This document shows, piece after piece, positions 33,465 to 42,391 of a stretch of 64,000 nt of DNA. The position numbers and the translations under genes are program-made. Positions within the stretch are counted from its first letter, which is position 1. Every line of letters begins with the position of its first letter. The notes under the pieces were generated by a model. It saw only the letters and a list, made by a program, of their open reading frames with translations. It was not told where the DNA came from and did not search any database. The stretch comes from Pseudotabrizicola sp051200875 (GTDB lineage: Bacteria; Pseudomonadota; Alphaproteobacteria; Rhodobacterales; Rhodobacteraceae), in contig NZ_CP195191.1 of the NCBI RefSeq assembly GCF_051200875.1, positions 2,728,001 through 2,792,000 of the forward strand. Reading direction: 5' to 3'.

Positions 33465-34600
33465 AAGTCGACGGCAACTGGCTTGAACATCCCGGGACAC
33501 AAGCGCTTTGCATGGCGATGGAAGTTGCAGGTTACAAAGCGCTTTTTGTTGGCGGATGTGTTCGAAACGCGATACTGGGCGAGACTGTCAATGACGTCGA
33601 CATTGCTACTGACGCCCTTCCAGAAACCGTCACTCTGATTGCCGAGAAAGCGGGCTTTAAGGTTGTTCCTACAGGGATCGAGCATGGCACGGTGACGGTC
33701 ATAGCAGAAGGCCGCCCGCATGAAGTGACAACATTTCGCCGGGATGTGGAGACTGATGGTCGTCGCGCAATTGTGGCATTCTCGACCCATATCGAAGACG
33801 ATGCTGCTCGCCGTGATTTTACGATGAATGCGCTTTATGCAGATCGAACGGGGATCTTGATTGACCCGCTTAATGGCCTGCCGGATCTGATCGCGCGCCA
33901 AGTGAGGTTCGTCGGAAACGCAAGCGAGCGAATTCAAGAAGATTACCTAAGGATCCTGCGCTTCTTTCGTTTTCATGCCTATTACGGCCGCGAAGACCAA
34001 GGGATTGATCCCGCGGGCTTGGCTGCCTGTGCTGAATACTCCGCTGGAATAGAGACACTTTCCAAGGAAAGGGTGGGCGCGGAAATGCGCAAACTCTTGC
34101 TCGCACCAAACCCTGTTCCGTCCGTTTCGATCATGGCCGTTGCTGGTGTACTTGCGCGGGTATTGCCCGGTGCTAACCCAAAGGCGCTGGGACCGTTCTT
34201 GGACCTGTGTGAGCAGAACTCTCACTCTGCGAATGTCATCGCGCGTTTGGTTGCCTTGGGTGGAGAGGCTCCGGATGATGCTCTGCGATTAAGCCGATCC
34301 GAAACCCGCAACTGGCTGAGACTTCGGGATGCGGCAGGGTCTTTAGCTTCTCCTGGTGAGTTGGGTTACCAATTGGGTCAGGAAGATGGATTAACCGCCT
34401 TGTTGCTCCGCGCTGCATTTCTAGAGACACCTGTCGTTGGCGTTACAGAGTTGCAAAAGGGCGCCGCCGCGGTATTTCCAGTGAAAGCTGCCGATCTACC
34501 GGGGCTTTCAGGCGCAAATCTTGGTAGAGAACTAAAAAGGCTTGAGCGGAGGTGGATTGCCTCAGGGTTCCTGCTGTCTCGAGCTGATCTTGTCGGGTGA
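33461..34600 (+). CDS. cca: CCA tRNA nucleotidyltransferase
   Basis: This enzyme adds or repairs the 3' CCA end of tRNAs. Within 379 residues it has the class II polymerase motif 'FVGGCVRNAILGETVNDVDIA' (Gly-Gly and catalytic Asp-x-Asp), a 'RRDFTMNALYAD' flexible-loop motif, and 'RIQEDYLRILRFFRFHA'. It lacks the HD domain of the Escherichia coli form, which is normal for alphaproteobacteria. The ATG at 33461 overlaps the Nudix stop. The longer ORF start lies inside that gene. Confidence 0.95.
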   Translation: MKVDGNWLEHPGTQALCMAMEVAGYKALFVGGCVRNAILGETVNDVDIATDALPETVTLIAEKAGFKVVPTGIEHGTVTVIAEGRPHEVTTFRRDVETDGRRAIVAFSTHIEDDAARRDFTMNALYADRTGILIDPLNGLPDLIARQVRFVGNASERIQEDYLRILRFFRFHAYYGREDQGIDPAGLAACAEYSAGIETLSKERVGAEMRKLLLAPNPVPSVSIMAVAGVLARVLPGANPKALGPFLDLCEQNSHSANVIARLVALGGEAPDDALRLSRSETRNWLRLRDAAGSLASPGELGYQLGQEDGLTALLLRAAFLETPVVGVTELQKGAAAVFPVKAADLPGLSGANLGRELKRLERRWIASGFLLSRADLVG

Positions 34601-34636
34601 CAATCGCGGACGAATAGGGTAACGGTGTCTGGCAAC

Positions 34637-34684
34637 ATGAAGGAGCATAGCATGGATATTGGAGCCCTAAGACCCATCTATTGA
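34637..34684 (+). CDS. possible leader peptide upstream of ABC exporter genes
   Basis: A 15-codon reading frame (MKEHSMDIGALRPIY). An inner ATG at 34652 would give a 10-residue peptide (MDIGALRPIY) with an AGGAGC ribosome site at ideal distance. It ends 17 bp before a hairpin and T run, 82 bp ahead of the ABC gene. The peptide is too short to judge by composition. The spacing, ribosome site and terminator together suggest a regulatory leader ORF. The Arg-Pro pair before the stop is a plausible pause site. Confidence 0.35.
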   Translation: MKEHSMDIGALRPIY

Positions 34685-34688
34685 CAGG

Positions 34689-34727
34689 TCCGGTTCCGCT
34701 TGGACGGTCTGTTTTCCGTCCTGATTT
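34689..34727 (+). promoter_or_regulatory. terminator-like hairpin, possible attenuator
   Basis: GGACGG (34702-34707) pairs with CCGTCC (34716-34721), followed by TGATTTTTAT. An upstream GTCC (from 34689) can instead pair with the same GGAC, giving a mutually exclusive alternative fold. Its position between a tiny ORF and the ABC gene fits transcription attenuation, but it may simply be the cca terminator. Confidence 0.45.
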
Positions 34728-34766
34728 TTATCTTATGCTGCCCAGCGCGATCGAGAGGCGCTTTTC

Positions 34767-36611
34767 ATGTTCCGTTTCTTTGAGACACTTGTTGACCCCT
34801 ATCAATCCTATCCAGTTTCTGATGCACCACCGCGACGTCTTTGGCCTTTTCTAAAGGAATACGTTCTTCCGTTTCGCAAAGTTTTTGCGGTCACAGGTCT
34901 GTTGTCTGTAATTTCTGCTTTCGCAGATGTCGCCCTTATCTGGTATGTGGGACGCCTAGTAGATCTCTTGTCCGAGAATGGCCCTCAGCAAGCTTGGGAC
35001 TTGTACGGAAACGAACTCGTTGGTGTCGGGCTTGCTGTCCTACTTCTTCGCCCGCTTCTGTTGGTGGGCAATGTTGCGCTGCTGCACAATACGATCCTTC
35101 CAAACTTTGGGACAATGATCCGGTGGCGCGCGCATTCCCATGTGATCCGTCAACCGGTTGGTTGGTTTGAAAGCGATTTCGCGGGCAGGATAGCAAATCG
35201 CATCATGCAAACACCGCCTGCGGCGGGCGATGCGGTCTTTCAGGCTTTTGATGCGATGGCTTTTGCCAGTGTGACCGTAGTTGGTGCTGGGATCATGCTG
35301 GCCGAAGCGGATCCAAGACTTTTGCTTCCCCTGATCCTTTGGTTTGCGCTGTATGTAGCTTTGGTCAAATGGACGGTGGTTCGTGCAGGTCCGGCTTCAA
35401 AGATGTCGTCAGATGCGCGTTCGGCGGTAACGGCCCGGGTGGTCGATGCCTATTCCAACATTCACTCGGTCAAACTCTTTGCGCATCACGATCGTGAATT
35501 GGCCTATGCGAAGGAGTCAATTGAGCATGCGCGACAGACCTTCGCCCAAGAGATGCGGATCGTCACCAAGATGGATCTTGCACTAACCCTGCTGAACGGG
35601 ATGTTGATTGTTTCGGTGACGGCTTGGGCAATCTGGTTGTGGCATGTTGGTCAAGCCAGTCTTGGCACCGTTGCTGCGGCGACGACTTTGGTGCTGAGAC
35701 TGAACAACATGACCTATTGGATCATGTGGGCGTTTACATCGTTGGTGCAGGCCCTCGGTATTGTTCAAGAAGGGATGGAAACGATCACCCAACCAATCGG
35801 TTTGGTTGATGAAGTCGACGCAAGGCCACTGTCCATCGAAAAGGGCCTGATCGAGATTGAGAACGTCAGTCACCATTACGGACGTGGAACTGGTGGTCTG
35901 CAGTCCGTTTCGCTGATCGTACATCCCGGAGAGAAGATTGGTGTTGTTGGGCGTTCGGGCGCAGGAAAATCAACGCTCGTCAAGCTTATGCTGCGCTTCT
36001 ATGACGCCGAGGCGGGGCGCATCATGATTGATGGTCAGGATATTGCCAAGGTAAGCCAAGACAGTCTTCGCAGTCATATCGGCATGGTACAACAAGACAG
36101 TTCCCTGCTGCACAGGTCAGTTCGGGACAATATTTTATACGGCCGACCGGACGCGACAGAAGATGAGATGATCTTGGCTGCAAAAAAGGCCGAAGCGCAT
36201 GACTTCATTTTGACTTTAGAAGACCCTGCTGGAAGACGCGGATATGATGCGCATGTGGGCGAGCGTGGGGTCAAGCTTTCAGGGGGGCAAAGACAGCGCG
36301 TAGCGATTGCTCGCGTCATTTTGAAAGATGCCGCGATCTTGATTCTGGATGAAGCCACTAGTGCGTTGGACAGCGAGGCAGAAGCTGCGATTCAAGAGGC
36401 GCTCTATGGCGTTATGGAAGGAAAGACTGTGATCGCAATTGCACACCGCCTATCGACCATAGCTGCAATGGACCGGATCATCGTTTTAGAGGACGGCAAA
36501 GTGGCAGAATGCGGTACTCATTCCGAGCTTTTGGCACTCAATGGCCTATATAGACGCTTCTGGAGCCGTCAATCTGGCGGGTTCATTGGGGTCGAGGAGG
36601 CATCAGAGTGA
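34767..36611 (+). CDS. ABC exporter half-transporter (fused TMD-NBD), first of a pair
   Basis: A 614-residue type IV ABC exporter. About six membrane segments span residues 30-310. The nucleotide-binding domain has Walker A GRSGAGKST, signature LSGGQRQR and Walker B 'AAILILDEATSALDSEAEA'. The substrate is unknown, but close paralogs export lipids or drugs. Its stop overlaps the GTG start of the next ABC gene. The two are similar, with the same 'WSRQSGGFIG' / 'WNRQSGGFIG' C-terminal motif, so they arose by duplication and probably form a heterodimer. Confidence 0.9.
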   Translation: MFRFFETLVDPYQSYPVSDAPPRRLWPFLKEYVLPFRKVFAVTGLLSVISAFADVALIWYVGRLVDLLSENGPQQAWDLYGNELVGVGLAVLLLRPLLLVGNVALLHNTILPNFGTMIRWRAHSHVIRQPVGWFESDFAGRIANRIMQTPPAAGDAVFQAFDAMAFASVTVVGAGIMLAEADPRLLLPLILWFALYVALVKWTVVRAGPASKMSSDARSAVTARVVDAYSNIHSVKLFAHHDRELAYAKESIEHARQTFAQEMRIVTKMDLALTLLNGMLIVSVTAWAIWLWHVGQASLGTVAAATTLVLRLNNMTYWIMWAFTSLVQALGIVQEGMETITQPIGLVDEVDARPLSIEKGLIEIENVSHHYGRGTGGLQSVSLIVHPGEKIGVVGRSGAGKSTLVKLMLRFYDAEAGRIMIDGQDIAKVSQDSLRSHIGMVQQDSSLLHRSVRDNILYGRPDATEDEMILAAKKAEAHDFILTLEDPAGRRGYDAHVGERGVKLSGGQRQRVAIARVILKDAAILILDEATSALDSEAEAAIQEALYGVMEGKTVIAIAHRLSTIAAMDRIIVLEDGKVAECGTHSELLALNGLYRRFWSRQSGGFIGVEEASE

Positions 36612-38458
36612 CCTTACTGAAAAGGCTTGGAGATGCGATCGACGCCTTTCGTCCTGCCGAAGGCGCCCCTCCACAAAGCCTTGGTGCCTTTATTCGTTGG
36701 TGTCTCAAAGGTTCGTGGCCGATGCTTTGGGTTGCTGGCGCACTTTCTGCTCTGGCAGGTGCGACCGAGGTTGTGAGCGCCTTGATCCTTGGCTGGGTAA
36801 TTGATGCAGCTGTTGTGTCCGGCCCTTCCTCTTTTTTCAGCACTCACTGGACACTGATCCTCTGGTTCTTGGTTTTCTACCTCATTCTTCGGCCTCTTTC
36901 CTTCGGCGTATCATCGGCCTCAAACTCCATCATCATCGGCCCGAATGTCCTTCCGCTCGTGCTCAGCCGCCTTCACCGTTGGACTTTGGGCCAATCGGTT
37001 ACGTTTTTTGACAACGACTTCGCGGGCCGCATCGCGCAAAAGCAGATGCAAGCCGCTCGGGCGGTGACTGATGTTGCAACGGAAGTGATCAACACAGTCT
37101 GTTTTGCTTTGGCCAGTGTCGTCGGCTCGGTTGTTTTCCTTGTTGCCATTGATTACCGCGTCGCCTTGGCTTTGGCTGTCTGGCTGGTGGCCTACCTCTT
37201 GCTGATCCGCTTCTTTATGCCGCGTGTTCGCGTCAATTCTGCCGCGCGCGCAAGTTCTCGGGCGATGGTGACGGGTCAGGTTGTCGACACGATAACCAAC
37301 ATCAAGACAGTTAAACTCTTTGCCCACGCAGCGTTTGAAGACAAAGTTGCTTTGAAGGCGATGGAGGTTTTTCGAGAGCGAAGCCTAGAGTTTGGTGTCA
37401 TCTCGACCTTTTTCCGCCTCTCGCTCATGACTTTGGCTGGCGTTTTGCCCGTTCTATTGATTGGCGGAACGGTCTTGCTGTGGCAGCAGGGACAAGCAAC
37501 AGCGGGCGCAATCGCAGCGTCTGGCGCGATTGCGATGCGCATCGCGCAAATGTCGGGATGGGTGAGCTTTACCCTTATGTCGATTTATACTTCCGTTGGT
37601 GAAGTCGAAGACGGGATGCGCACGCTTTCCGCTCCGCATCAGCTTGCAGACATCGAAGGCGCGGTAGACCTCGACTTTGCAATGGGTGAAATCGTCTTCG
37701 ACTCAGCAAGCTTTGCCTATGGTCGCAGAAGGGGCGGAGTTGAAGATCTGAACCTTACGATCCGAGCCGGAGAAAAGCTGGGAATTGTTGGGGCGTCTGG
37801 TGCGGGGAAATCGACACTCGTTGCCCTTCTTCTAAGGCTCTACGATTGTGAAAAAGGCCGTGTTCTTATCGATGGGCAAGATGTCCGAAGCGTCACCCAA
37901 GAGAGCCTGCGACGTCAGATTGGTATGGTGACGCAGGAAACGGCTATGTTCAATCGAAGTGCGCGAGACAACATTGCCTACGGTCGACCGGATGCTGGTG
38001 AGGCAGAAATCGTTGCGGCAGCGAAAGCTGCCGAGGCTGACGGGTTCATTTCACAAATGGTCGATCACAAAGGAAATAAGGCCTATGATGCTTTCTTGGG
38101 TGAGAGAGGGGTAAAACTCTCAGGAGGCCAGCGGCAACGTATTGCTCTTGCGCGGGCCTTCTTGAAAGACGCCCCTATCCTGGTTCTGGATGAAGCCACT
38201 TCGGCACTGGATTCTGAGGTGGAAGCAAGCATTCAAGAGGCGCTTGGCCGCGTGATGGAGGGCAAAACGGTTCTGGCCATTGCGCATCGACTTTCAACCA
38301 TCGCCGCGATGGACCGCATTGTTGTGCTTGACGAAGGCCGGATCGTCGAACAGGGAACACATGACGCCCTGCTGACGCACGGCGGTCTTTATGCGCGCTA
38401 TTGGAACCGTCAATCCGGTGGGTTCATCGGTGCCGATGAAAAGGAAGCAGCAGAGTGA
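36608..38458 (+). CDS. ABC exporter half-transporter (fused TMD-NBD), second of a pair
   Basis: A 616-residue paralog of the preceding gene. It has six membrane segments, Walker A GASGAGKST, signature LSGGQRQR, and Walker B 'PILVLDEATSALDSEVEA' with the catalytic Glu kept. Both members of the pair therefore look ATP-hydrolysis competent. It starts with GTG at 36608, overlapping the upstream stop (GTGA). Its own stop overlaps the GTG of the RNA methyltransferase gene, so three genes are translationally chained. Confidence 0.9.
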   Translation: MTLLKRLGDAIDAFRPAEGAPPQSLGAFIRWCLKGSWPMLWVAGALSALAGATEVVSALILGWVIDAAVVSGPSSFFSTHWTLILWFLVFYLILRPLSFGVSSASNSIIIGPNVLPLVLSRLHRWTLGQSVTFFDNDFAGRIAQKQMQAARAVTDVATEVINTVCFALASVVGSVVFLVAIDYRVALALAVWLVAYLLLIRFFMPRVRVNSAARASSRAMVTGQVVDTITNIKTVKLFAHAAFEDKVALKAMEVFRERSLEFGVISTFFRLSLMTLAGVLPVLLIGGTVLLWQQGQATAGAIAASGAIAMRIAQMSGWVSFTLMSIYTSVGEVEDGMRTLSAPHQLADIEGAVDLDFAMGEIVFDSASFAYGRRRGGVEDLNLTIRAGEKLGIVGASGAGKSTLVALLLRLYDCEKGRVLIDGQDVRSVTQESLRRQIGMVTQETAMFNRSARDNIAYGRPDAGEAEIVAAAKAAEADGFISQMVDHKGNKAYDAFLGERGVKLSGGQRQRIALARAFLKDAPILVLDEATSALDSEVEASIQEALGRVMEGKTVLAIAHRLSTIAAMDRIVVLDEGRIVEQGTHDALLTHGGLYARYWNRQSGGFIGADEKEAAE

Positions 38459-39684
38459 AGCTGACAATTGAACGACTGGGCCATTTGGGTGATGGCGTTG
38501 CGCAGGGCCCCAACGGGCCCATTTTCGTTAGTGCTGTTTTGCCGGGGGAAGTGGTCGACGGCGAACTCAGCGGCGATCGTCTGACGCAAGTACGCATCGT
38601 GACTCCGACGGCAACTCGGGTCAAACCACCTTGCGCCCATGCAAAAAGCTGCGGCGGTTGCTTGATGCAACACGCAAACGACAGCTTTGTCGCTGATTGG
38701 AAGATTGGCATCGTCCGCGGCGCGCTGGAAGGTCAAGGGCTTGAGGCGGAAATCAGGGGGATTGTCACCTCGCCCCCCAGGAGCCGCCGACGCGCCACAT
38801 TTGCTGCGCGTCGTACGAAATCGGGTGCTTTGATTGGTTTTCATGCACGCGGTTCAGACGTCATTATCCCGATTCCAGATTGTCAGCTTTTGCATTCCGA
38901 TCTGATGGCGGCGATTCCTGGAATAGAGGCTCTGGTCAAAATCGGGGGGTCCCGCACACAAGAGCTTTCTTTCACGGTCACCCGTTCTGACGCTGGCGCG
39001 GATGTTGTGGCTGATGGCGGTAAGCCGCTTGACGGTCCTTTGCGGATGGAACTGGCTCGTGTGGTTGAGACATTCGGATTTGCGCGTCTGAAATGGGATG
39101 ATGAGGTCGTTGCCCTGCGTGCCAACCCTGTTCAACAAATAGGGTCGGCTAAGGTGGTCCCGCCTCCCGGCGCATTTTTGCAAGCTACGGAACACGGACA
39201 AAAGAGCCTTGTGGCCCTTGTAAAAGAAGCGCTCGGTCCGCAGAAAAAAATCGTTGATCTATTTGCGGGTTGCGGAACATTTGCATTGCCGCTTGCCGAA
39301 GGCGCTGAACTCCACGCCGTTGAAGGTGATGCAGAAATGATGGCGGCACTTGATAAGGCCGCTCGGCAAACGCAGGGCTTGAAAAGGGTATCGGTCGAGA
39401 CCCGCGATCTATTCCGTCGACCTTTGGAAGCGGATGAATTCAAGCATGTGACCGGTGTTGTGATCGACCCTCCGCGCGCCGGTGCAGAGGCGCAGATTGT
39501 GCCTCTTGCTGGGTCGGGCGTGCCTGTCATCGCCATGGTTTCCTGTAACCCGGCGACATTTGCTCGCGACGCTAAATCACTGATTGGAGCCGGATATCGG
39601 TTGGAATGGGTCCAAGTCGTCGATCAGTTTCGCTGGTCGTCGCATGTTGAACTTGTCGGATGTTTCCGCCTTGCCCATATGTGA
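38455..39684 (+). CDS. TrmA/RlmD-family class I RNA (uracil-5-)methyltransferase
   Basis: The 409-residue protein has an N-terminal TRAM-like beta-barrel ('IERLGHLGDGVAQGPNGPIF') and an Fe-S cluster Cys set (Cys60, Cys66, Cys69 in 'PPCAHAKSCGGC', plus a later Cys in 'IPDCQLL'). A C-terminal SAM-dependent domain follows with 'KIVDLFAGCGTFALPLAEGA', 'VIDPPRAGAE' and the catalytic Cys in 'MVSCNPATFARD'. The family makes m5U in rRNA or tRNA, and the exact site cannot be assigned. Start GTG 38455 overlaps the ABC gene stop by 4 bp. Confidence 0.9.
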   Translation: MKLTIERLGHLGDGVAQGPNGPIFVSAVLPGEVVDGELSGDRLTQVRIVTPTATRVKPPCAHAKSCGGCLMQHANDSFVADWKIGIVRGALEGQGLEAEIRGIVTSPPRSRRRATFAARRTKSGALIGFHARGSDVIIPIPDCQLLHSDLMAAIPGIEALVKIGGSRTQELSFTVTRSDAGADVVADGGKPLDGPLRMELARVVETFGFARLKWDDEVVALRANPVQQIGSAKVVPPPGAFLQATEHGQKSLVALVKEALGPQKKIVDLFAGCGTFALPLAEGAELHAVEGDAEMMAALDKAARQTQGLKRVSVETRDLFRRPLEADEFKHVTGVVIDPPRAGAEAQIVPLAGSGVPVIAMVSCNPATFARDAKSLIGAGYRLEWVQVVDQFRWSSHVELVGCFRLAHM

Positions 39685-39716
39685 GGCGGGCTGACGGCTA
39701 GGCAAGTGAGGGCGGG

Positions 39717-40508
39717 ATGACGCGTGAGAAGATTGGGGCATGGTTGGACAGTCAAACTGTCCGCAATCTGATCATTGGTGTGATCCTGTTTAATGCGGTG
39801 ATCTTGGGCCTTGAGACCGTTCCGGCCGTAATGGATCGCGTTGGTCCTTTGGTCGTTGCGCTGGATGTAATTTGTCTTTCGGTCTTTGTAATGGAGATAT
39901 TGCTCAAGTTTTACGTCCGCGGCTTCGGTTTTTTTCGGTCCGGCTGGAACGTCTTTGATTTCGTGATTGTTGGCATTGCTCTGATTCCCGCCGCGCAGGG
40001 GCTGTCGGTCTTGCGTGCATTGCGCATCTTGCGGGTATTGCGGGTTGTTTCTGTGGCCCCAAGATTGCGACGGGTGGTTGAAGGATTTGTCACTGCCCTC
40101 CCGGGCATGGGCTCCGTTTTTCTGCTTATGGCGATAATTTTCTACATCGGTGCGGTTATCTCGACAAAGTTGTTTTCCGCCAGTTTCCCAGAATGGTTCG
40201 GAGATTTGGGAAATTCTGCCTACACTTTGTTCCAGGTCATGACACTGGAAAGCTGGTCAATGGGGATCGTGCGACCCGTGATGGAAGCATATCCCTACGC
40301 TTGGGCCTTCTTTGTGCCCTTTATCATGATCACAACTTTCGCCGTTGTGAACCTGCTGGTCGGCCTGATTGTTAATTCAATGCAAGAGGCCCATTCCGAA
40401 GAAGACAGCCAAAGAACGGACGCTTACCGCTCGGAGGTTCTTGAAAGGTTAGCCGCAATCGAAGCGCGTCTGAGCAGGCTTTCAGATAACAAATCCGTGA
40501 GTGAATGA
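39717..40508 (+). CDS. voltage-gated sodium channel, NaChBac/NaVRh type
   Basis: A 263-residue six-helix channel subunit that would assemble as a tetramer in the inner membrane. The S4 voltage sensor carries Arg100, Arg103, Arg106 and Arg109 at every third position, with more Arg near 116-119. The pore selectivity filter is TLESWS at 176-181, the signature of bacterial sodium channels. S6 is followed by an acidic cytoplasmic neck and a C-terminal coiled coil (about 238-258). Such channels in marine bacteria are linked to motility, pH or salinity responses. Neighbours give no extra clue. Confidence 0.93.
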   Translation: MTREKIGAWLDSQTVRNLIIGVILFNAVILGLETVPAVMDRVGPLVVALDVICLSVFVMEILLKFYVRGFGFFRSGWNVFDFVIVGIALIPAAQGLSVLRALRILRVLRVVSVAPRLRRVVEGFVTALPGMGSVFLLMAIIFYIGAVISTKLFSASFPEWFGDLGNSAYTLFQVMTLESWSMGIVRPVMEAYPYAWAFFVPFIMITTFAVVNLLVGLIVNSMQEAHSEEDSQRTDAYRSEVLERLAAIEARLSRLSDNKSVSE

Positions 40509-40579
40509 TCCGTTTGCCCCGCTAGGCAAATCATCGAAGTTTCGATAAAGCCCCTGAGAAAATATAGCGGGCAGCCAAG

Positions 40580-41071
40580 ATGCGTTTCGTAAATTTCCTT
40601 CTGATGGCGGTCGTGGTTGTCGGCCTCTCGGCTTGCGGGTCAAAGTTCAAGACCTACACAGGGCCTGAAGTTACCTCAGTTCAGGTTCATAAATCAGAGC
40701 GTAAGATGTACCTCTTGCATCATGGCAAAGTTCTGAAAACATACGACATTGCGCTTGGTTTTGCGCCAGAGGGCCACAAGCAGTTTGAAGGCGATGGGAA
40801 GACACCAGAGGGCACCTACTTCATCAACAGGCGCAATCCGAATTCTGAATTCCATTTGTCTCTTGGAATTTCGTATCCGAACAATGCTGACCGCGCTTTT
40901 GCAGCCTCTAAGGGAAAAAGCCCGGGCGGCGATATCTTTATCCACGGGTGGTCCAATCGGCCCATCAAGAGGGCCGACTGGACGGCTGGCTGCATCGCCG
41001 TGAAGGATAAGGAAATCGAGTGGGTCTATGCGATGATCAAGGACGGCACGTCCGTTCACATCCTGCCCTGA
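40580..41071 (+). CDS. L,D-transpeptidase family lipoprotein
   Basis: A 163-residue protein with a lipoprotein signal peptide (lipobox LSAC, Cys19) and a YkuD domain. The catalytic His lies in 'IFIHGWS', and the Cys in 'DWTAGCIAV' near residue 140. Enzymes of this fold cross-link peptidoglycan through 3-3 bonds or attach lipoproteins. Its small size resembles the ErfK/YafK group. It lies 14 bp from the end of the convergent CAP-domain gene. A GGCAG-type weak ribosome site precedes the start. Confidence 0.88.
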   Translation: MRFVNFLLMAVVVVGLSACGSKFKTYTGPEVTSVQVHKSERKMYLLHHGKVLKTYDIALGFAPEGHKQFEGDGKTPEGTYFINRRNPNSEFHLSLGISYPNNADRAFAASKGKSPGGDIFIHGWSNRPIKRADWTAGCIAVKDKEIEWVYAMIKDGTSVHILP

Positions 41072-41074
41072 AAA

Positions 41075-41098
41075 TGACCGGGGATTATCCCCCGGTCA
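41075..41098. terminator. hairpin between convergent L,D-transpeptidase and CAP genes
   Basis: TGACCGGGG (41075-41083) pairs perfectly with CCCCGGTCA (41090-41098) around a 6-base loop that overlaps the CAP gene's stop codon. No clear T run is present, so it may stabilise RNA ends rather than terminate. Confidence 0.45.
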
Positions 41099-41597
41099 CC
41101 AAGGTCCACCAAATCTTTCCACTTGGTTCCTGGTACCACGCAAAACCCATTTCGCGGGCGGCAGGGTCCAATAGGACGGCGCGGGTATCTGCTTGGCGCA
41201 TCCAAGCGGCAAGCGTGACCAGCTCCGTCTCAAATGTCTCAGAAATCAGCTCTCCCATAAGGGTTCCGCTGTATCCCACCCGCTGAACTCGAACGAGGGG
41301 CGATGATCCGTCCGAACCAAAGTGCCATGGCCTGTTTTGAACGGCCATATCGCGGGAATGCGTCGCAGCAGCTGCGTTAAGCGCGGCGTTGAAAGTAAGC
41401 TGCGGTGCGCCCTGGGCACGACGAAGGGAGTTAACCGAGTCCAGAAGTCGGAACGAGATTTCGTTCTCCTGTCCAGGTTTGATCTTGTAGACTTGTGGAA
41501 GCGGATTTCCATCCGCATCGACCTGCACACTGGCAGTGGTTGCACAAGCCGCGAGGAAAGCGGAGGCACCCAACACAAGCACTGTTCTTCTGTTCAT
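41085..41597 (-). CDS. CAP (SCP/PR1-like) domain lipoprotein
   Basis: A 170-residue protein with a lipoprotein signal (MNRRTVLVLGASAFLAACATT, Cys at about 18) and one CAP domain. It includes 'LLDSVNSLRRAQGAPQLTFN', 'AALNAAAATHSRDMAVQNRPWHF' and 'GELISETFETELVTLAAWM'. Bacterial CAP proteins are secreted and poorly characterised. I chose the ATG at 41597 for the signal peptide and the GGAAGG site, since the long upstream frame overlaps the divergent L,D-transpeptidase. It is flanked by two L,D-transpeptidases, which suggests a cell-envelope role. Confidence 0.85.
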   Translation of the reverse strand: MNRRTVLVLGASAFLAACATTASVQVDADGNPLPQVYKIKPGQENEISFRLLDSVNSLRRAQGAPQLTFNAALNAAAATHSRDMAVQNRPWHFGSDGSSPLVRVQRVGYSGTLMGELISETFETELVTLAAWMRQADTRAVLLDPAAREMGFAWYQEPSGKIWWTLVTGG

Positions 41598-41763
41598 TCT
41601 CTGTCGCCTTCCAAGGCCGTCACAATTCACTCGGGTCTTATCGAATAGACCGAGGCTTTTCAAACCCGACTCTGCGAGTCTTTGCCACCCCACAGTCGTT
41701 TGATTTGCGGGTTTTCGCCGGGAGGAGTATGCACGGGGCGAAAAAAGACGATTGAGGAGACGT

Positions 41764-42351
41764 ATGGTGAGCGTCAGAGCACAAAAGCCATTCAACCGCC
41801 GCCTGTTCTTGGGTTCTGCAGCTGCAGGCCTTGGTGCCGGGTTGCTTCCGGCATGGGCACAGGATGAAACGAACGGTGGAAGCGTTCGGAACAACATTTC
41901 AAGTTTTCGAATGTTGAAATGGAGCGACTATTTCACGGACACGCGCAAAGGGGCCATTCTGGTCGACATCACTTCCCGCGCGCTCCATTACTGGTCGGAA
42001 GATCAGAGCATCTATCGACTGTTCCCCACGTCAGTCCCCCTTTCAGAGGAGTTGACGCGCCGTGGTCGTACAGAAGTTGTCCAAAAGGTTGTTGCGCCGC
42101 CATGGCGTCCGACGCCGTCGATGAAAGAAAGAAATCCGGAATGGCCTGATGTTGTCGAAGGCGGCGCCCCAGATAACCCACTTGGAACACACGCTCTTTA
42201 TTTGTCTTGGACCTATTATCGGATTCACGGCACCCATGATACGCGCAAGATTGGTCGTAAATCATCGAACGGCTGCGTGGGGCTTTATAACGAGCACATT
42301 CAAGAGCTTTTTGGATATGCCCAAGTTGGTACGCAGGTGTTGCTAATTTGA
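41764..42351 (+). CDS. L,D-transpeptidase with Tat-like signal
   Basis: A 195-residue protein. Its N-terminus 'FNRRLFLGSAAAGLGAGLLPAWAQ' has twin Arg followed by a hydrophobic stretch, consistent with a Tat signal. The YkuD domain ends with the active-site segment 'IHGTHDTRKIGRKSSNGCVGL' type (His about 160, Cys about 174). 'ILVDITSRALHYWSEDQ' at the domain start is typical of this L,D-transpeptidase group. I chose the ATG at 41764 after a GAGGAGA site. It is divergent from the CAP lipoprotein gene. Confidence 0.88.
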   Translation: MVSVRAQKPFNRRLFLGSAAAGLGAGLLPAWAQDETNGGSVRNNISSFRMLKWSDYFTDTRKGAILVDITSRALHYWSEDQSIYRLFPTSVPLSEELTRRGRTEVVQKVVAPPWRPTPSMKERNPEWPDVVEGGAPDNPLGTHALYLSWTYYRIHGTHDTRKIGRKSSNGCVGLYNEHIQELFGYAQVGTQVLLI

Positions 42352-42391
42352 CGACAAGTCTGCCTAGCAACCTCCCTCAACACTTGCCAGA

